From assembly GCA_023269675.1 (NCBI GenBank), contig JAHFSX010000048.1:1-40910 (forward strand): a DNA stretch of 40,910 nt, read 5' to 3'. Numbering within the stretch: position 1 is the first letter of the stretch; each line of letters starts with the position of its first letter. Under the pieces are notes generated by a model. That model was not told the origin of the DNA and made no database searches. It saw only the letters and a program-made list of their open reading frames with translations. The stretch is from Verrucomicrobiota bacterium. Lineage in GTDB: Bacteria; Verrucomicrobiota; Kiritimatiellia; RFP12; UBA1067. Both the position numbers and the translations under genes were made by a program. Below are positions 31,670 through 39,566 of the stretch, piece by piece.

Positions 31670-31792
31670 AGTTCGTTAGTGCGTTAGTTCATGAGTGCAT
31701 TAGTGCGGGTGTTGTAGCAAATGAATGTGCATTAGTCGGAAAGCGGGTGCTTTTCCAACTAATGCACTAATGAACTCATGCACTAACGGACT
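31670..31792. repeat. Family D tandem-unit hairpin, copy D3
   Basis: The left arm (31670-31706) is made of 8-nt units GTTAGTGC, GTTAGTTC, ATGAGTGC, ATTAGTGC. The right arm (31759-31792) is the matching run of CTAATGCA-like units. The two arms pair over about 34 nt with few mismatches. The element fills the gap between the toroid gene stop and lolC, so it could separate the two transcription units. Confidence 0.65.
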
Positions 31793-31796
31793 TCGC

Positions 31797-33413
31797 TTAC
31801 AGGTTTCCGGTGTCCACCTTGATGTCTTCGGTGTCGGTCGACGTCGCCACGATCTCGTCTTCGACCTGCACGGCCTCCTTGCTGGTCGTCGGCAGGTAGC
31901 GGTAGTAAACCATCATCTGCAGCGCCGCGAGGCAGGTGTCCATCACCGGACGGTCCGTGTGGGTGTCCCCGTTGGTCCACCAGCCGATATCGCAGTCTTT
32001 GCCGTTGGCGTCCTTGATGGCGTTCTTCTCGATCTGCTGCGCCTTCACGTAGACCGGCTTCATCTCCTTGTTCCAGTTCTCCCAGCGCTTGCCGCCCGCG
32101 TGGAACTTGGCCTGCGTGGCATAGTAGAAGTAGTACTGCAGCGAAGCGCCCTGCGGCCCCTTGGCCTCGAACGAGGGCACCCAGCTGTCCATCAGCTCGA
32201 GCGACTTTTTGACCTCGGCGTCATTGGACGCGCCGAGCAGCTGCATGCACAGCGTGCCGACGCTGGTCAGCCCGCCCTGCCCCGGGCCGACGTAGCCGAA
32301 GCCGCCGTTGGGGTTGGCGTTCTTCTTGAACCCCTTGATCGCCAGCTTGTGGGCTTTTTCAAGGCCCTCGGCGTGGATCTTGGCGAGCTTGGCGGCCTTG
32401 AGCGCCTGCGCGCACCAGCCCATGTAGGAGGTGTCGTCGCGGTACTTGCCTTCCAACCCGTTCGGCTCTTTGCCCGGCTTTTCCACGTCGGGATTCATGT
32501 TGTAGGTCCATCCGCCGGTCGGATGCTGGCCCTTGATGATGGGCACGAGCGCCTTCTCGGCCGCGGCTTTGACGTTGGGGTTGAGCGTCATGCCGTACGC
32601 CTCGCACAGCGCGTACGTGGCGATCGGATGCTCATAGTTTCCGGGGATCCGGCCGGTCTCCTTGTTCTGGGTGCCGATGAGGTACTCCAGGGCTTTCTGG
32701 ACCGTCGCGCCGAACTCGACCGACTCGCCGGGCTTTTCGCCGTGGGCCAGGAACGTGAGCACGGCCAGACTGGTCATCGCGACCTTGTTCTTGGTCCAAG
32801 ACCCGTCGGCCTGCTGGTTCTTCTTGAGCCAGCGCAGGGCGCGCAGCACGGAGTCCTCTGTCATCTTGTCGCCGCCGAAGCGGGCGAGCGACGCGCCGCG
32901 CGTGCCGGTGTTGCGGGTGCTGCCGTAGATGTTCTTGAGGATCACGGGGCTCTTGACCGTCATCACCGCGTCGAAGGCCTGCGGCTGCGGGCTCATCGGC
33001 TGGTTGGGCGACGGCTGGTCGGTGCTGACCGTGACGTTCGGGCTGTTGATGGGGATGTCGACGTTGACATCCTCCATGCGCTCTTCGGGCTTCTCGAACT
33101 CCTCGATCTTGTCCAGATTCTTGACCTCTTCAGCTTCGAGCACCTGCGTCTCGATGATGCGCTCCGGACCCGACGATCCGCCTTCCATGACCAGCAGCAT
33201 GCCGATGCCGAAAAACGGCAGCAAAATGGCGGTGACCGGCGCCGACAGGCGCTGCAACTCGATGACCGCCTTGCGGTACTCCCGGGATTGGCGCGGCGCT
33301 TTCAGACCGATGAATAGCGTCTTCATCCGATGGAGATAAGTCTCTTCCTTATACATCTCCATGATCTGTTCGAGATGCGCGTTCACCTCATTCATGTCCA
33401 CATCGCTACTCAT
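31797..33413 (-). CDS. Membrane-anchored squalene-cyclase-like alpha-toroid protein, TonB-like architecture
   Basis: 538 residues. A ~56-residue basic cytoplasmic tail is followed by one membrane helix (57-77, LSAPVTAILLPFFGIGMLLVM). An acidic/proline-rich linker (~80-150; EEVKNLDKIEEFEKPEERMED, PSPNQPMSPQPQ) follows, then from ~180 a prenyltransferase/squalene-oxidase repeat domain. QW-type motifs are visible (KKNQQADGSW 198-206, GQHPTGGWTYN, NGGFGYVGPGQGG). The DxDD acid of true squalene-hopene cyclases is not found, so a binding rather than cyclase role is likely. The gene is last in the exbB-exbD-exbD operon, 13 nt after exbD2, where a TonB or TolA could be expected. AAGGAA precedes the ATG. 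Function is not established; an energised periplasmic effector is my inference. Confidence 0.8.
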   Translation of the reverse strand: MSSDVDMNEVNAHLEQIMEMYKEETYLHRMKTLFIGLKAPRQSREYRKAVIELQRLSAPVTAILLPFFGIGMLLVMEGGSSGPERIIETQVLEAEEVKNLDKIEEFEKPEERMEDVNVDIPINSPNVTVSTDQPSPNQPMSPQPQAFDAVMTVKSPVILKNIYGSTRNTGTRGASLARFGGDKMTEDSVLRALRWLKKNQQADGSWTKNKVAMTSLAVLTFLAHGEKPGESVEFGATVQKALEYLIGTQNKETGRIPGNYEHPIATYALCEAYGMTLNPNVKAAAEKALVPIIKGQHPTGGWTYNMNPDVEKPGKEPNGLEGKYRDDTSYMGWCAQALKAAKLAKIHAEGLEKAHKLAIKGFKKNANPNGGFGYVGPGQGGLTSVGTLCMQLLGASNDAEVKKSLELMDSWVPSFEAKGPQGASLQYYFYYATQAKFHAGGKRWENWNKEMKPVYVKAQQIEKNAIKDANGKDCDIGWWTNGDTHTDRPVMDTCLAALQMMVYYRYLPTTSKEAVQVEDEIVATSTDTEDIKVDTGNL

Positions 33414-33426
33414 GTCAGATTCCTTA

Positions 33427-33834
33427 TCACATGCTGAAGATCGAGAGATTGGTCATGCCGTGCTTGTTGCACACATCCAGCGCCTGCACCAGAAAGCCGT
33501 GGGGCGAATCGGACGTGCACTTGATGATGACCATCGCGGTTTTGCTGTACCCCGACAACCGCTCAATGCTCTTGTCCAGCTCTTGCAGCCGCATCGGGCG
33601 TCCGTTGAAGACAAATCCCTGAGGGGCGACGATGACATTGATCAGATCCTGCTGCTGATCCTTGACGCGCTCATCCGTGTTCGGCGCGGGACGAGCGGCC
33701 GTAAGCTTGGACAGGATGTCTTCCTGCTTCAGCGTCACCACAAAGAAGATGAGGAGCTGGAAAACCACATCGATCATCGGCGTCATATCCAGCTTCGGGC
33801 TCTCGCCTTTGTTTTGTTTTCTTGTATAAGCCAT
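33427..33834 (-). CDS. exbD: ExbD/TolR-type biopolymer transport protein (second copy)
   Basis: 135 residues. The cytoplasmic KLDMTPMIDVVFQLLIFFVVT contains the single membrane helix with the essential proton-relay Asp (Asp22). A periplasmic domain of ~95 residues follows. It differs clearly from exbD1 in that domain (SDSPHGFLVQALDVCNKHGM versus RRTQHEKVRKVMDICTASGV), so the two may form a heterodimer. It starts 21 nt after exbD1 stops and ends 13 nt before the toroid gene. Confidence 0.92.
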   Translation of the reverse strand: MAYTRKQNKGESPKLDMTPMIDVVFQLLIFFVVTLKQEDILSKLTAARPAPNTDERVKDQQQDLINVIVAPQGFVFNGRPMRLQELDKSIERLSGYSKTAMVIIKCTSDSPHGFLVQALDVCNKHGMTNLSIFSM

Positions 33835-33855
33835 AGCAAACGCTCCTGCCTGTTC

Positions 33856-34287
33856 CTACTTGCTGCCCCTGGCCTTGTGCTCCTGAATCGCCACGAAGGA
33901 GAGCTTCCAGACCCCGGAAGCGGTACAGATGTCCATAACCTTGCGCACCTTCTCGTGCTGCGTGCGACGGTCGGCGCGGATCATCACGGGAAATTCATTG
34001 CCATACTTGTTGACGCGTGCCCGCATGATATCGCGCAGGTTGGAGTCGGACAGCGTGGCGTTGTGGATCGAAACGCGGCCGCGGCGGTCCACCTCGATTT
34101 CCAGCGTGACCGGCGGCATGTTTTCTGACGTGAGGGTGATGCCGTGCTGCCCGTCTTCCAGCACGATATCCATATTGGAATCCTGGCTCATCTTCATCGT
34201 CACGACGAAGAAAATGATCAATTGAAACACGACGTCGATCATCGGCGTCATGTCGATTTCGCACTGTTCGGTATGAGATTTACCCAT
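33856..34287 (-). CDS. exbD: ExbD/TolR-type biopolymer transport protein (first copy)
   Basis: 143 residues. CEIDMTPMIDVVFQLIIFFVVT holds the membrane helix with Asp18 at the proton-relay position. The periplasmic part (TLEIEVDRRGRVSIHNATLSD, FPVMIRADRRTQHEKVRKVMDI) has the usual ExbD domain. It lies downstream of exbB, separated by a 154-nt hairpin-rich gap, and is followed by a second ExbD gene. Confidence 0.93.
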   Translation of the reverse strand: MGKSHTEQCEIDMTPMIDVVFQLIIFFVVTMKMSQDSNMDIVLEDGQHGITLTSENMPPVTLEIEVDRRGRVSIHNATLSDSNLRDIMRARVNKYGNEFPVMIRADRRTQHEKVRKVMDICTASGVWKLSFVAIQEHKARGSK

Positions 34288-34368
34288 TTTTCAGGATCCG
34301 ATTTGCGGTGTCGTCCGCTGGTGATTGTAAGGTGTGACCGGATCGGCAGACCGGCCGGGCGCCACTTC

Positions 34369-34382
34369 GCCGAACGTTCGGC
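34369..34382. promoter_or_regulatory. Perfect palindrome in the exbB-exbD gap
   Basis: GCCGAACGTTCGGC is a perfect 14-nt palindrome lying 11 nt from the larger hairpin in the same gap. In RNA it would form a short hairpin; as DNA it could bind a dimeric regulator. Confidence 0.4.
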
Positions 34383-34393
34383 AACGTGTGGTG

Positions 34394-34432
34394 CGCCCCC
34401 GGCAGCACGGTCAACGTGCGGAGCCGGGGGCG
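34394..34432 (-). promoter_or_regulatory. Strong hairpin directly after exbB
   Basis: CGCCCCCGGC (34394-34403) pairs with GCCGGGGGCG (34423-34432), enclosing a second 5-bp stem GCACG/CGTGC with loop GTCAA (given on the plus strand). It begins 9 nt after the exbB stop within the operon. It may protect exbB mRNA or partly terminate transcription, lowering downstream exbD. No T tract is present. Confidence 0.5.
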
Positions 34433-34441
34433 GCACGCGCT

Positions 34442-35260
34442 TTAGTCGTTCACGACCTCGACGTTTCGCAGGTCCTTGATGAGCTCCATGGTCATCGCCT
34501 GCATGCGCATGATCAGGCGGTTGGCGTTGTTGCGCAGGCTGTAGAAGCAGGTGATGGCCGGGATGGCGACCGTCAAGCCGGCGGCGGTGGTCCACAACGC
34601 CTGGGCGATGGCGAGCGCCAGCGAGGCGACGTCCGGGGCGCCCGTGGCCAGCGTGCCGAAGCACATGATCATACCTTGCACGGTGCCCAGCAGGCCCAGC
34701 ATCGGGGCCAGGTTCGAGCACACCGAAATCCAGGTGAGCCGCTGCATGATGCGCTCGGTCTCGAGATCCGCCGCCGCATTGATCGACTCCTGGATGATGT
34801 CAAAGCCTTCCTCCACGTGCGAGAAGCCGGCGGAGAGGATGTTGGCCATCGGCCCGGGATACGATTCGCAGGCATGCAGGGCCTTCATCACGTCGCCTTC
34901 GGCCAGGCCGGCCTTGATCTTATTGATCAGTTCGGTCGGCATCACCTTCTGGGGCTGGACCATGATCGAGCCGTCGACGATGAAATAGATGCCCGCCGCG
35001 CCGCAACCGAACAGCGCCGCCCACAGCAGCACGCCCAGCCAGCCGGAACCGAACACGACCGCAAGAAAACCGGTGCTGTTGGATTTTTTCTTCGCGGCCG
35101 CGGCCGCGTCGGCGCCTTCGGCCGCCGCCGGCGCTGCGACCGCTGCGGGGGCTGCTGCGGGTGCCGCTGCCGGAGCCGCCGCGTTCTGCGCCATCAGATG
35201 GGAGGACCCAACCGTCAAACCTGCGAACAACACTGCTGCCATCACCAGTCTTTTCATCAT
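34442..35260 (-). CDS. exbB: ExbB/TolQ/MotA-type proton channel with signal peptide and Ala/Pro linker
   Basis: 272 residues. The start is at ATG 35260 (or 35257), with AGAGG upstream; a longer frame to 35458 overlaps the upstream TPR gene and is rejected. The N-terminus is a signal peptide (KRLVMAAVLFAGLTVGSSHLMAQ), followed by an alanine/proline-rich stretch (~26-57). TM1 is FLAVVFGSGWLGVLLWAALF. SNLAPMLGLLGTVQGMIMCFG and ALWTTAAGLTVAIPAITCFY are the conserved TM2/TM3 segments of the ExbB/TolQ channel. With ExbD it should use the proton gradient to drive a periplasmic partner. Confidence 0.93.
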   Translation of the reverse strand: MMKRLVMAAVLFAGLTVGSSHLMAQNAAAPAAAPAAAPAAVAAPAAAEGADAAAAAKKKSNSTGFLAVVFGSGWLGVLLWAALFGCGAAGIYFIVDGSIMVQPQKVMPTELINKIKAGLAEGDVMKALHACESYPGPMANILSAGFSHVEEGFDIIQESINAAADLETERIMQRLTWISVCSNLAPMLGLLGTVQGMIMCFGTLATGAPDVASLALAIAQALWTTAAGLTVAIPAITCFYSLRNNANRLIMRMQAMTMELIKDLRNVEVVND

Positions 35261-35361
35261 TAACCTCTCGCTTTGTTTCCTTGTATTCAAGTTAGTTTCG
35301 TTGACTAACAGAAATCCGTTCATCTCAACCCCGCACCCTCCGGTTCGGGAAAACTTCACCC

Positions 35362-36165
35362 TTACGGCTTGCGCGCCCACTCCGACGAGGCAAACTCGCT
35401 CTTGAGCGTGGTCCGCATCTGGTCCGCGCGCGACGACTGGCCGAGCTTCTCGAAGCACTTGGCCGCCTTGTAGAGCGCCTCCGGCTGCGCCGCCTTCTCG
35501 CTCTTATACAGCGTCACCACGCGCAGGTAGCCGTCGCGGAGCGCTTTCTTCGCGATCTCGTTGGTCTCGCCCGAAGCCAAGATCACGTCGCCGCGCATGG
35601 TCAGCGCGAACGCGGAAGACTCGCGGCTGCCGCTCTTGACCGCCTTGGCCAACAGGTCCTCCACCTTGGAGGTGCGGTTGGCTTTCAGCAGCGCCTGCCA
35701 GTAGGCCGGCGCCATCTCGCCCAGATAGGCGGCCTCGGGGTTGGATGCGATCACCTTCTCGCACACGCGGATCGCCTTTTCCGGCTCGCCCGCCTTCACA
35801 TACGCATCGGCCAGCAGACGCGTGGCCACCGTGTCCCACTGCATCATCAGGTAGTCCGCCGCGATCTTCTCCAAGATCGGAATCGCCGCCGCGGCGCTTC
35901 CCTGCTGCACGCTGGCGATCGCGGCATCCAGCTCCTTCGGCTTGGGGATCTGCATCTCCTTGATGTTCGCAGGGGCCAGCTCCAGCTCCACATTGTTCTT
36001 TGCCGTGATCGCATAGACCTTTTCACGGACCTTCCACTTGATCACGCCCTCCATCGTCTTGTTCTCGGTGGTCATGATCGAACCCGCGATCTGGGCCATG
36101 GCAGCACCCGCGGTGAACAGCGTCAACGCCAGCGCGACAACTCCTGTATGTGTGCTCGTCTTCAT
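35362..36165 (-). CDS. Exported TPR protein
   Basis: 267 residues with signal peptide MKTSTHTGVVALALTLFTAGAAMA. A small beta-rich segment follows (IAGSIMTTENKTMEGVIKWKVREKVYAITAKNNVELELAPANIKEMQIP), then helical tetratricopeptide-type repeats (RLLADAYVKAGEPEKAIRVCEKVIASNPE, LYKAAKCFEKLGQSSRADQMR). It is likely a periplasmic protein-interaction factor. It lies 30 nt after the 1008-residue TPR gene and ~100 nt before exbB. GGAG precedes the ATG. Its place between a large TPR protein and a proton channel suggests a shared complex. I cannot name an orthologue. Confidence 0.8.
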   Translation of the reverse strand: MKTSTHTGVVALALTLFTAGAAMAQIAGSIMTTENKTMEGVIKWKVREKVYAITAKNNVELELAPANIKEMQIPKPKELDAAIASVQQGSAAAAIPILEKIAADYLMMQWDTVATRLLADAYVKAGEPEKAIRVCEKVIASNPEAAYLGEMAPAYWQALLKANRTSKVEDLLAKAVKSGSRESSAFALTMRGDVILASGETNEIAKKALRDGYLRVVTLYKSEKAAQPEALYKAAKCFEKLGQSSRADQMRTTLKSEFASSEWARKP

Positions 36166-36195
36166 TCGTATGCTCCTTAGAAATCCGGTTTAAGG

Positions 36196-39100
36196 TTATT
36201 GGCCGATCTTCGCCTGGTTCAGGCAGTTCTGAATATCCGTGGCGTACCGTCCGTTCGGGAAGATGCGCAGATAGGTCTCGCAGTCCTCCTGCGCATCCTT
36301 GAATTTCTTGTGGTCCAACAGCAACGGCACGCAATAGAAGTAGGCCTTCTCCAGGGTCTCGGCCAGCTTGACGTTGCCGGGGTTCATGTTGAGGATCATG
36401 ACCTGGAAGGCCACGATCGCCTTGCCGCGCGTCTCCGCCGACTGCGTGGCCAGCCCCAGCTTCTTCTCGGCCTCCATCTTGCGCAGCAGGATTTCGCCGG
36501 CGGCCAGATCCAGGGCCGCGATCTCCTCCGGCTCCTTGCGGTATTTCTTCACCATCTTGAGCGCGTCGATGGCCGAGTTGAAAAGCTTGGTGCGCTCGAT
36601 GTCGTCCTTCTCGGTCTTGCCCTCTTCGCTCGCCACCTCGACCAGCAGCATGTTGGCGTCGACCACCAGCTGCAGTTTCGACAACTCCTTGTCCTTGATG
36701 AAGTCGGTGAGGGCCTTGCGGGCTTCCGGATATTTTTTCTGCCCCGCCAGCGCGCGGGCGCGCCCGAGCTTGCCGTTGGCGACCAGCGACAGCTCCTTGG
36801 CCGTGGCGAGCACTTTCTCGTAGGCCTGGATCGCCATGTCGTACTCTTTAGCTTCCTCCAGCGCCTTGGCCGCCGCCATGAACTGGCCCTCGGTATAGGT
36901 GCCGCCCGCCGCGAACATCTGGCGGTACTTGGCCACGCCTTCGCCGCGCAGCCCCATCTCGATCAGGCTCGCGGCCAGCATCGGCACCGAGTTCTTGGCC
37001 TCGTCGGAGTCCGCGTAGTTCTTGCTCAGCTTCTCGAAGGCGGCCTGCGCGTTAGGCACATCCTGCAGAATGGTGTAGATCGTGCCGATCTGCAGTTGCG
37101 CCTTGGCCGCCAGCTTGCCCTTGGGGTACTGCTTGACATACTCCTCGAAGGCGGTGATCGCCCCTTTGCGGAACACGGGCACCTTCTCCGGCGGATAGGC
37201 GATCTGCGTCAGGCACACCGCCTTGGAGAAAACCGCCATCTCGAGCATCTGCGCGTTACGCTTCTTCTCCTCGTCGTTGCTCTGGTAAGCCGCCGCCGAC
37301 TCGCCGCCGAGCATCTTGCTCACGCCCCCGAAACTCAAGGTCGCTTTGGTAAGCCACGTCACCGCCTCCTTCTGCACCGCCTCGCTGTTCTCGTTGGTGG
37401 AGGCGGACCGGGCGAGCTTGACGCCGTATTCGCGCTGGGCCTCGGCCAGACGGAAGCGCCCCACCGCCAGCGGGTTCCCCGGATGCTCACGCTCCGACAG
37501 CCGGCTGACATAGAAATCGAGAGCCTGGATCTCGTTGGTGCTGTCCCCGTCCTCTTTGTAGATCTGCGCCATGCGGTTGAGCGCGTCGAAATAATAAGGC
37601 GAGTTGGTGTAGATCTCGGAGATCTGCTTGTAGTAAGCCATCGCGCCGACATAGTTCTTGGCCTGAAACTCGCGCTCGCCGAAACTCATGACGAGCTGGC
37701 CGGCCGCGTGGTGCGTGGGGTAGTCGCGGAAGAACAGGGCGTAGGTCTGACGCTTCTTGTCCTCCATCTTCATCTCGCCGAAATGCTCGCCGATGCGCCG
37801 CACCTGGTCGCCCGCGTCCTTCATCAGCTTGGGGTTGGCGGAGAAGCGCTCGGAGAGGTGCGCGGTCACGGTGTCGGCCATCAGCATCGCGTCCGGATCC
37901 TTGTCGGAGGATTCGATGTAACAGACCGCCAGGTCGCCCAGCGCGGTGATGGATTCCGGCGCCTCGGGGAACTGGTTGAGCACGAACAGATACTTCTCGA
38001 TGGCCTCTTTGAACTGGTTCTGGCTGAAGACCAGGCGCGCTCCGGCGAACTGCATCTGGCGGACTTTGGCCATCTGCTCGGCGGTCACAGGCGTGCGCAG
38101 GTCCGCGTTGTAGCGGTCCTTGATCAGCTTGCGGATGACCTCGGAGCGCTCGCCCGCCTCGGAGGCCCACTGGCTCTCCGGGAAGCGGATGAAGACGTTG
38201 ATGAAGTGGGTAAAGGCGCCGTTGCCCTTGCGGGCCTTGGTCTGCGGGTCCCTCTCGCCGAGCAGCAGATCCTTGATGCGGTCGTCGCTGCCCCCGTCCT
38301 TCTTCACCTCGGCCATCGCCTCGTTCATCAGCAGCAGCGCCAGCAGATAGCGGCACTGCGGCATCGGGCTCATGCGCAACAGCCCCTGTGACCCGTCCTT
38401 GTCCTGCTCGCGCAGCGAATCGTGGATGGTCTTCAGCTGCGGCATGTAGTTCTCGACCAGTTCCTGGGCGCCCTTGACGTCGCCGCGCAACATGAAGAGA
38501 TGCGCCTTCATCACGATCGCCTTGCCGAACCAGATGTCCTGTTTCCACAGCAGCTTGTCGATCAGCCCCTCGGCTTCTTTCAGGAACGCCGTCTTCTCCT
38601 CTTTCTTCTTGATGTCGGGCGCCAGCTTCAGCATCAGCTCGGCCATGTCGGCGTGCACCTGCCGCTCGACCTCTTCATCCAGGGGCACCTTGAAGAGCCG
38701 GCGGTAGGCCTCCAGCGCCTCGCGGTCTTTGCCCAGGTACAACAGCATCTGCGCATATTTGTAGGCCGAGTCGCGATAAAAAGAGACCAGCGCGGCCGAG
38801 GGCTTGTCCACCTTCTTGAAGAAATCCAGATAGAGCTTGTCCGCGTCCGCGTACTTCTGAAAAGCGTAGTACGAATCGGCCATCGCCAGCGTCAGCGCCC
38901 AGAACTCCGCGCTGTTCTTGTCCGCCATCGCGTCGACGACCTTCTTGACGTCTTCGAACTTGCCCTGCCACAGCAGGCCCTGGATCTCGCGCACCTTGAA
39001 TTGGGCGCCGGCCTCGGGATACAGCTTCTTCGCTTCGGCGATCACCTCGTCGGCGATGTCCGGCATGCGCAACTGCTGCAGAAGGTCAATGTACTTGAAC

Positions 39101-39222
39101 TCCTGACTCAACGCCTCATCGGCCGCGCTGCCTTGCGCCTGCGCGTACGCCAGCGGAAGGATGGCGCACAGCAGAAACGCGAGCCTGAGACCCAAAATCC
39201 TGTTGGAGCGCTTCTCATTCAT
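36196..39222 (-). CDS. Large exported TPR-repeat protein
   Basis: 1008 residues with signal peptide (RILGLRLAFLLCAILPLAYAQAQ). Nearly the whole mature protein is helical repeats of TPR type, for example ALEAYRRLFKVPLDEEVERQVHADMAELML, AMAYYKQISEIYTNSPYYFDALNRMAQIYKEDGD, LQIGTIYTILQDVPNAQAAFEKLSKNYADSDEA, MAIQAYEKVLATAKELS and the final KFKDAQEDCETYLRIFPNGRYATDIQNCL. The last two recall YbgF/BamD-type periplasmic TPRs. It is the first gene of the Exb operon, with a strong promoter only 10 nt before the ATG. It probably forms a periplasmic or outer-membrane scaffold for the energised complex; that is inference. Confidence 0.82.
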   Translation of the reverse strand: MNEKRSNRILGLRLAFLLCAILPLAYAQAQGSAADEALSQEFKYIDLLQQLRMPDIADEVIAEAKKLYPEAGAQFKVREIQGLLWQGKFEDVKKVVDAMADKNSAEFWALTLAMADSYYAFQKYADADKLYLDFFKKVDKPSAALVSFYRDSAYKYAQMLLYLGKDREALEAYRRLFKVPLDEEVERQVHADMAELMLKLAPDIKKKEEKTAFLKEAEGLIDKLLWKQDIWFGKAIVMKAHLFMLRGDVKGAQELVENYMPQLKTIHDSLREQDKDGSQGLLRMSPMPQCRYLLALLLMNEAMAEVKKDGGSDDRIKDLLLGERDPQTKARKGNGAFTHFINVFIRFPESQWASEAGERSEVIRKLIKDRYNADLRTPVTAEQMAKVRQMQFAGARLVFSQNQFKEAIEKYLFVLNQFPEAPESITALGDLAVCYIESSDKDPDAMLMADTVTAHLSERFSANPKLMKDAGDQVRRIGEHFGEMKMEDKKRQTYALFFRDYPTHHAAGQLVMSFGEREFQAKNYVGAMAYYKQISEIYTNSPYYFDALNRMAQIYKEDGDSTNEIQALDFYVSRLSEREHPGNPLAVGRFRLAEAQREYGVKLARSASTNENSEAVQKEAVTWLTKATLSFGGVSKMLGGESAAAYQSNDEEKKRNAQMLEMAVFSKAVCLTQIAYPPEKVPVFRKGAITAFEEYVKQYPKGKLAAKAQLQIGTIYTILQDVPNAQAAFEKLSKNYADSDEAKNSVPMLAASLIEMGLRGEGVAKYRQMFAAGGTYTEGQFMAAAKALEEAKEYDMAIQAYEKVLATAKELSLVANGKLGRARALAGQKKYPEARKALTDFIKDKELSKLQLVVDANMLLVEVASEEGKTEKDDIERTKLFNSAIDALKMVKKYRKEPEEIAALDLAAGEILLRKMEAEKKLGLATQSAETRGKAIVAFQVMILNMNPGNVKLAETLEKAYFYCVPLLLDHKKFKDAQEDCETYLRIFPNGRYATDIQNCLNQAKIGQ

Positions 39223-39566
39223 AGTGTCTGATGTTATACGGTAAGTTGGCTAACGGGTCAATTTCAAACCGTGAGAAAGTTAAAAAAACCGCCTTCGCTT
39301 GTATACACCCCCGCCAGCCTCCGCCTCACCCCCGCGCGGCCGCCCCCTGGACTTGAGCTCCCGGCGACCGGCCGCCACGCGCGGCGGCCGCGCGGCGCGG
39401 CGGACCCCGGGTTTGACCAAAATGCCCGGCTTTTCCGGCGCGGAAGAAACGCGAACTCAAAAAAAAGCGCGTCCGTCACACTTTGTTGTTGCAGTGACCC
39501 CCCCTTGTGATTTATTTTTGACCATATGCGCCAAACGTGTCACAAATAAACGTTGAGGTATTTACA
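39223..39566. other. Divergent intergenic region between the TPR operon and the coiled-coil gene
   Basis: 344 nt, no gene seen. It holds the TPR operon promoter (39233-39261) and a very GC-rich middle with an 8-bp hairpin CGGCCGCC/GGCGGCCG (39369-39390). TTGTGA (39505-39510) and TCACAA (39540-39545) form an inverted pair. A weak plus-strand promoter candidate starts with TTGACC at 39518. GAGG at 39555-39558 serves the coiled-coil gene. Confidence 0.55.
39233..39261 (-). promoter_or_regulatory. Strong promoter of the TPR/Exb operon, near-leaderless
   Basis: On the minus strand TTGACC (39256-39261), a 17-nt spacer and TATAAC (39233-39238) are very close to the sigma-70 consensus. The ATG at 39222 is 10 nt beyond the -10 box, so the mRNA leader would be only about 3-4 nt. 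No SD is visible. Confidence 0.65.

Noticed and set aside
31797..33413. Alpha-toroid protein considered as a true squalene-hopene cyclase
   Set aside because: The DxDD catalytic motif is not seen, it has a single N-terminal membrane anchor and long linker, and it sits in an exbBD operon rather than with hopanoid genes.
35261..35458. N-terminal extension of ExbB to the start at 35458
   Set aside because: It overlaps the upstream TPR gene, has no SD, and precedes an internal ATG with AGAGG and a good signal peptide.
36199..38391. 730-residue plus-strand frame opposite the large TPR gene
   Set aside because: Mirror frame; the TPR product has a signal peptide, helical repeats and a strong promoter.
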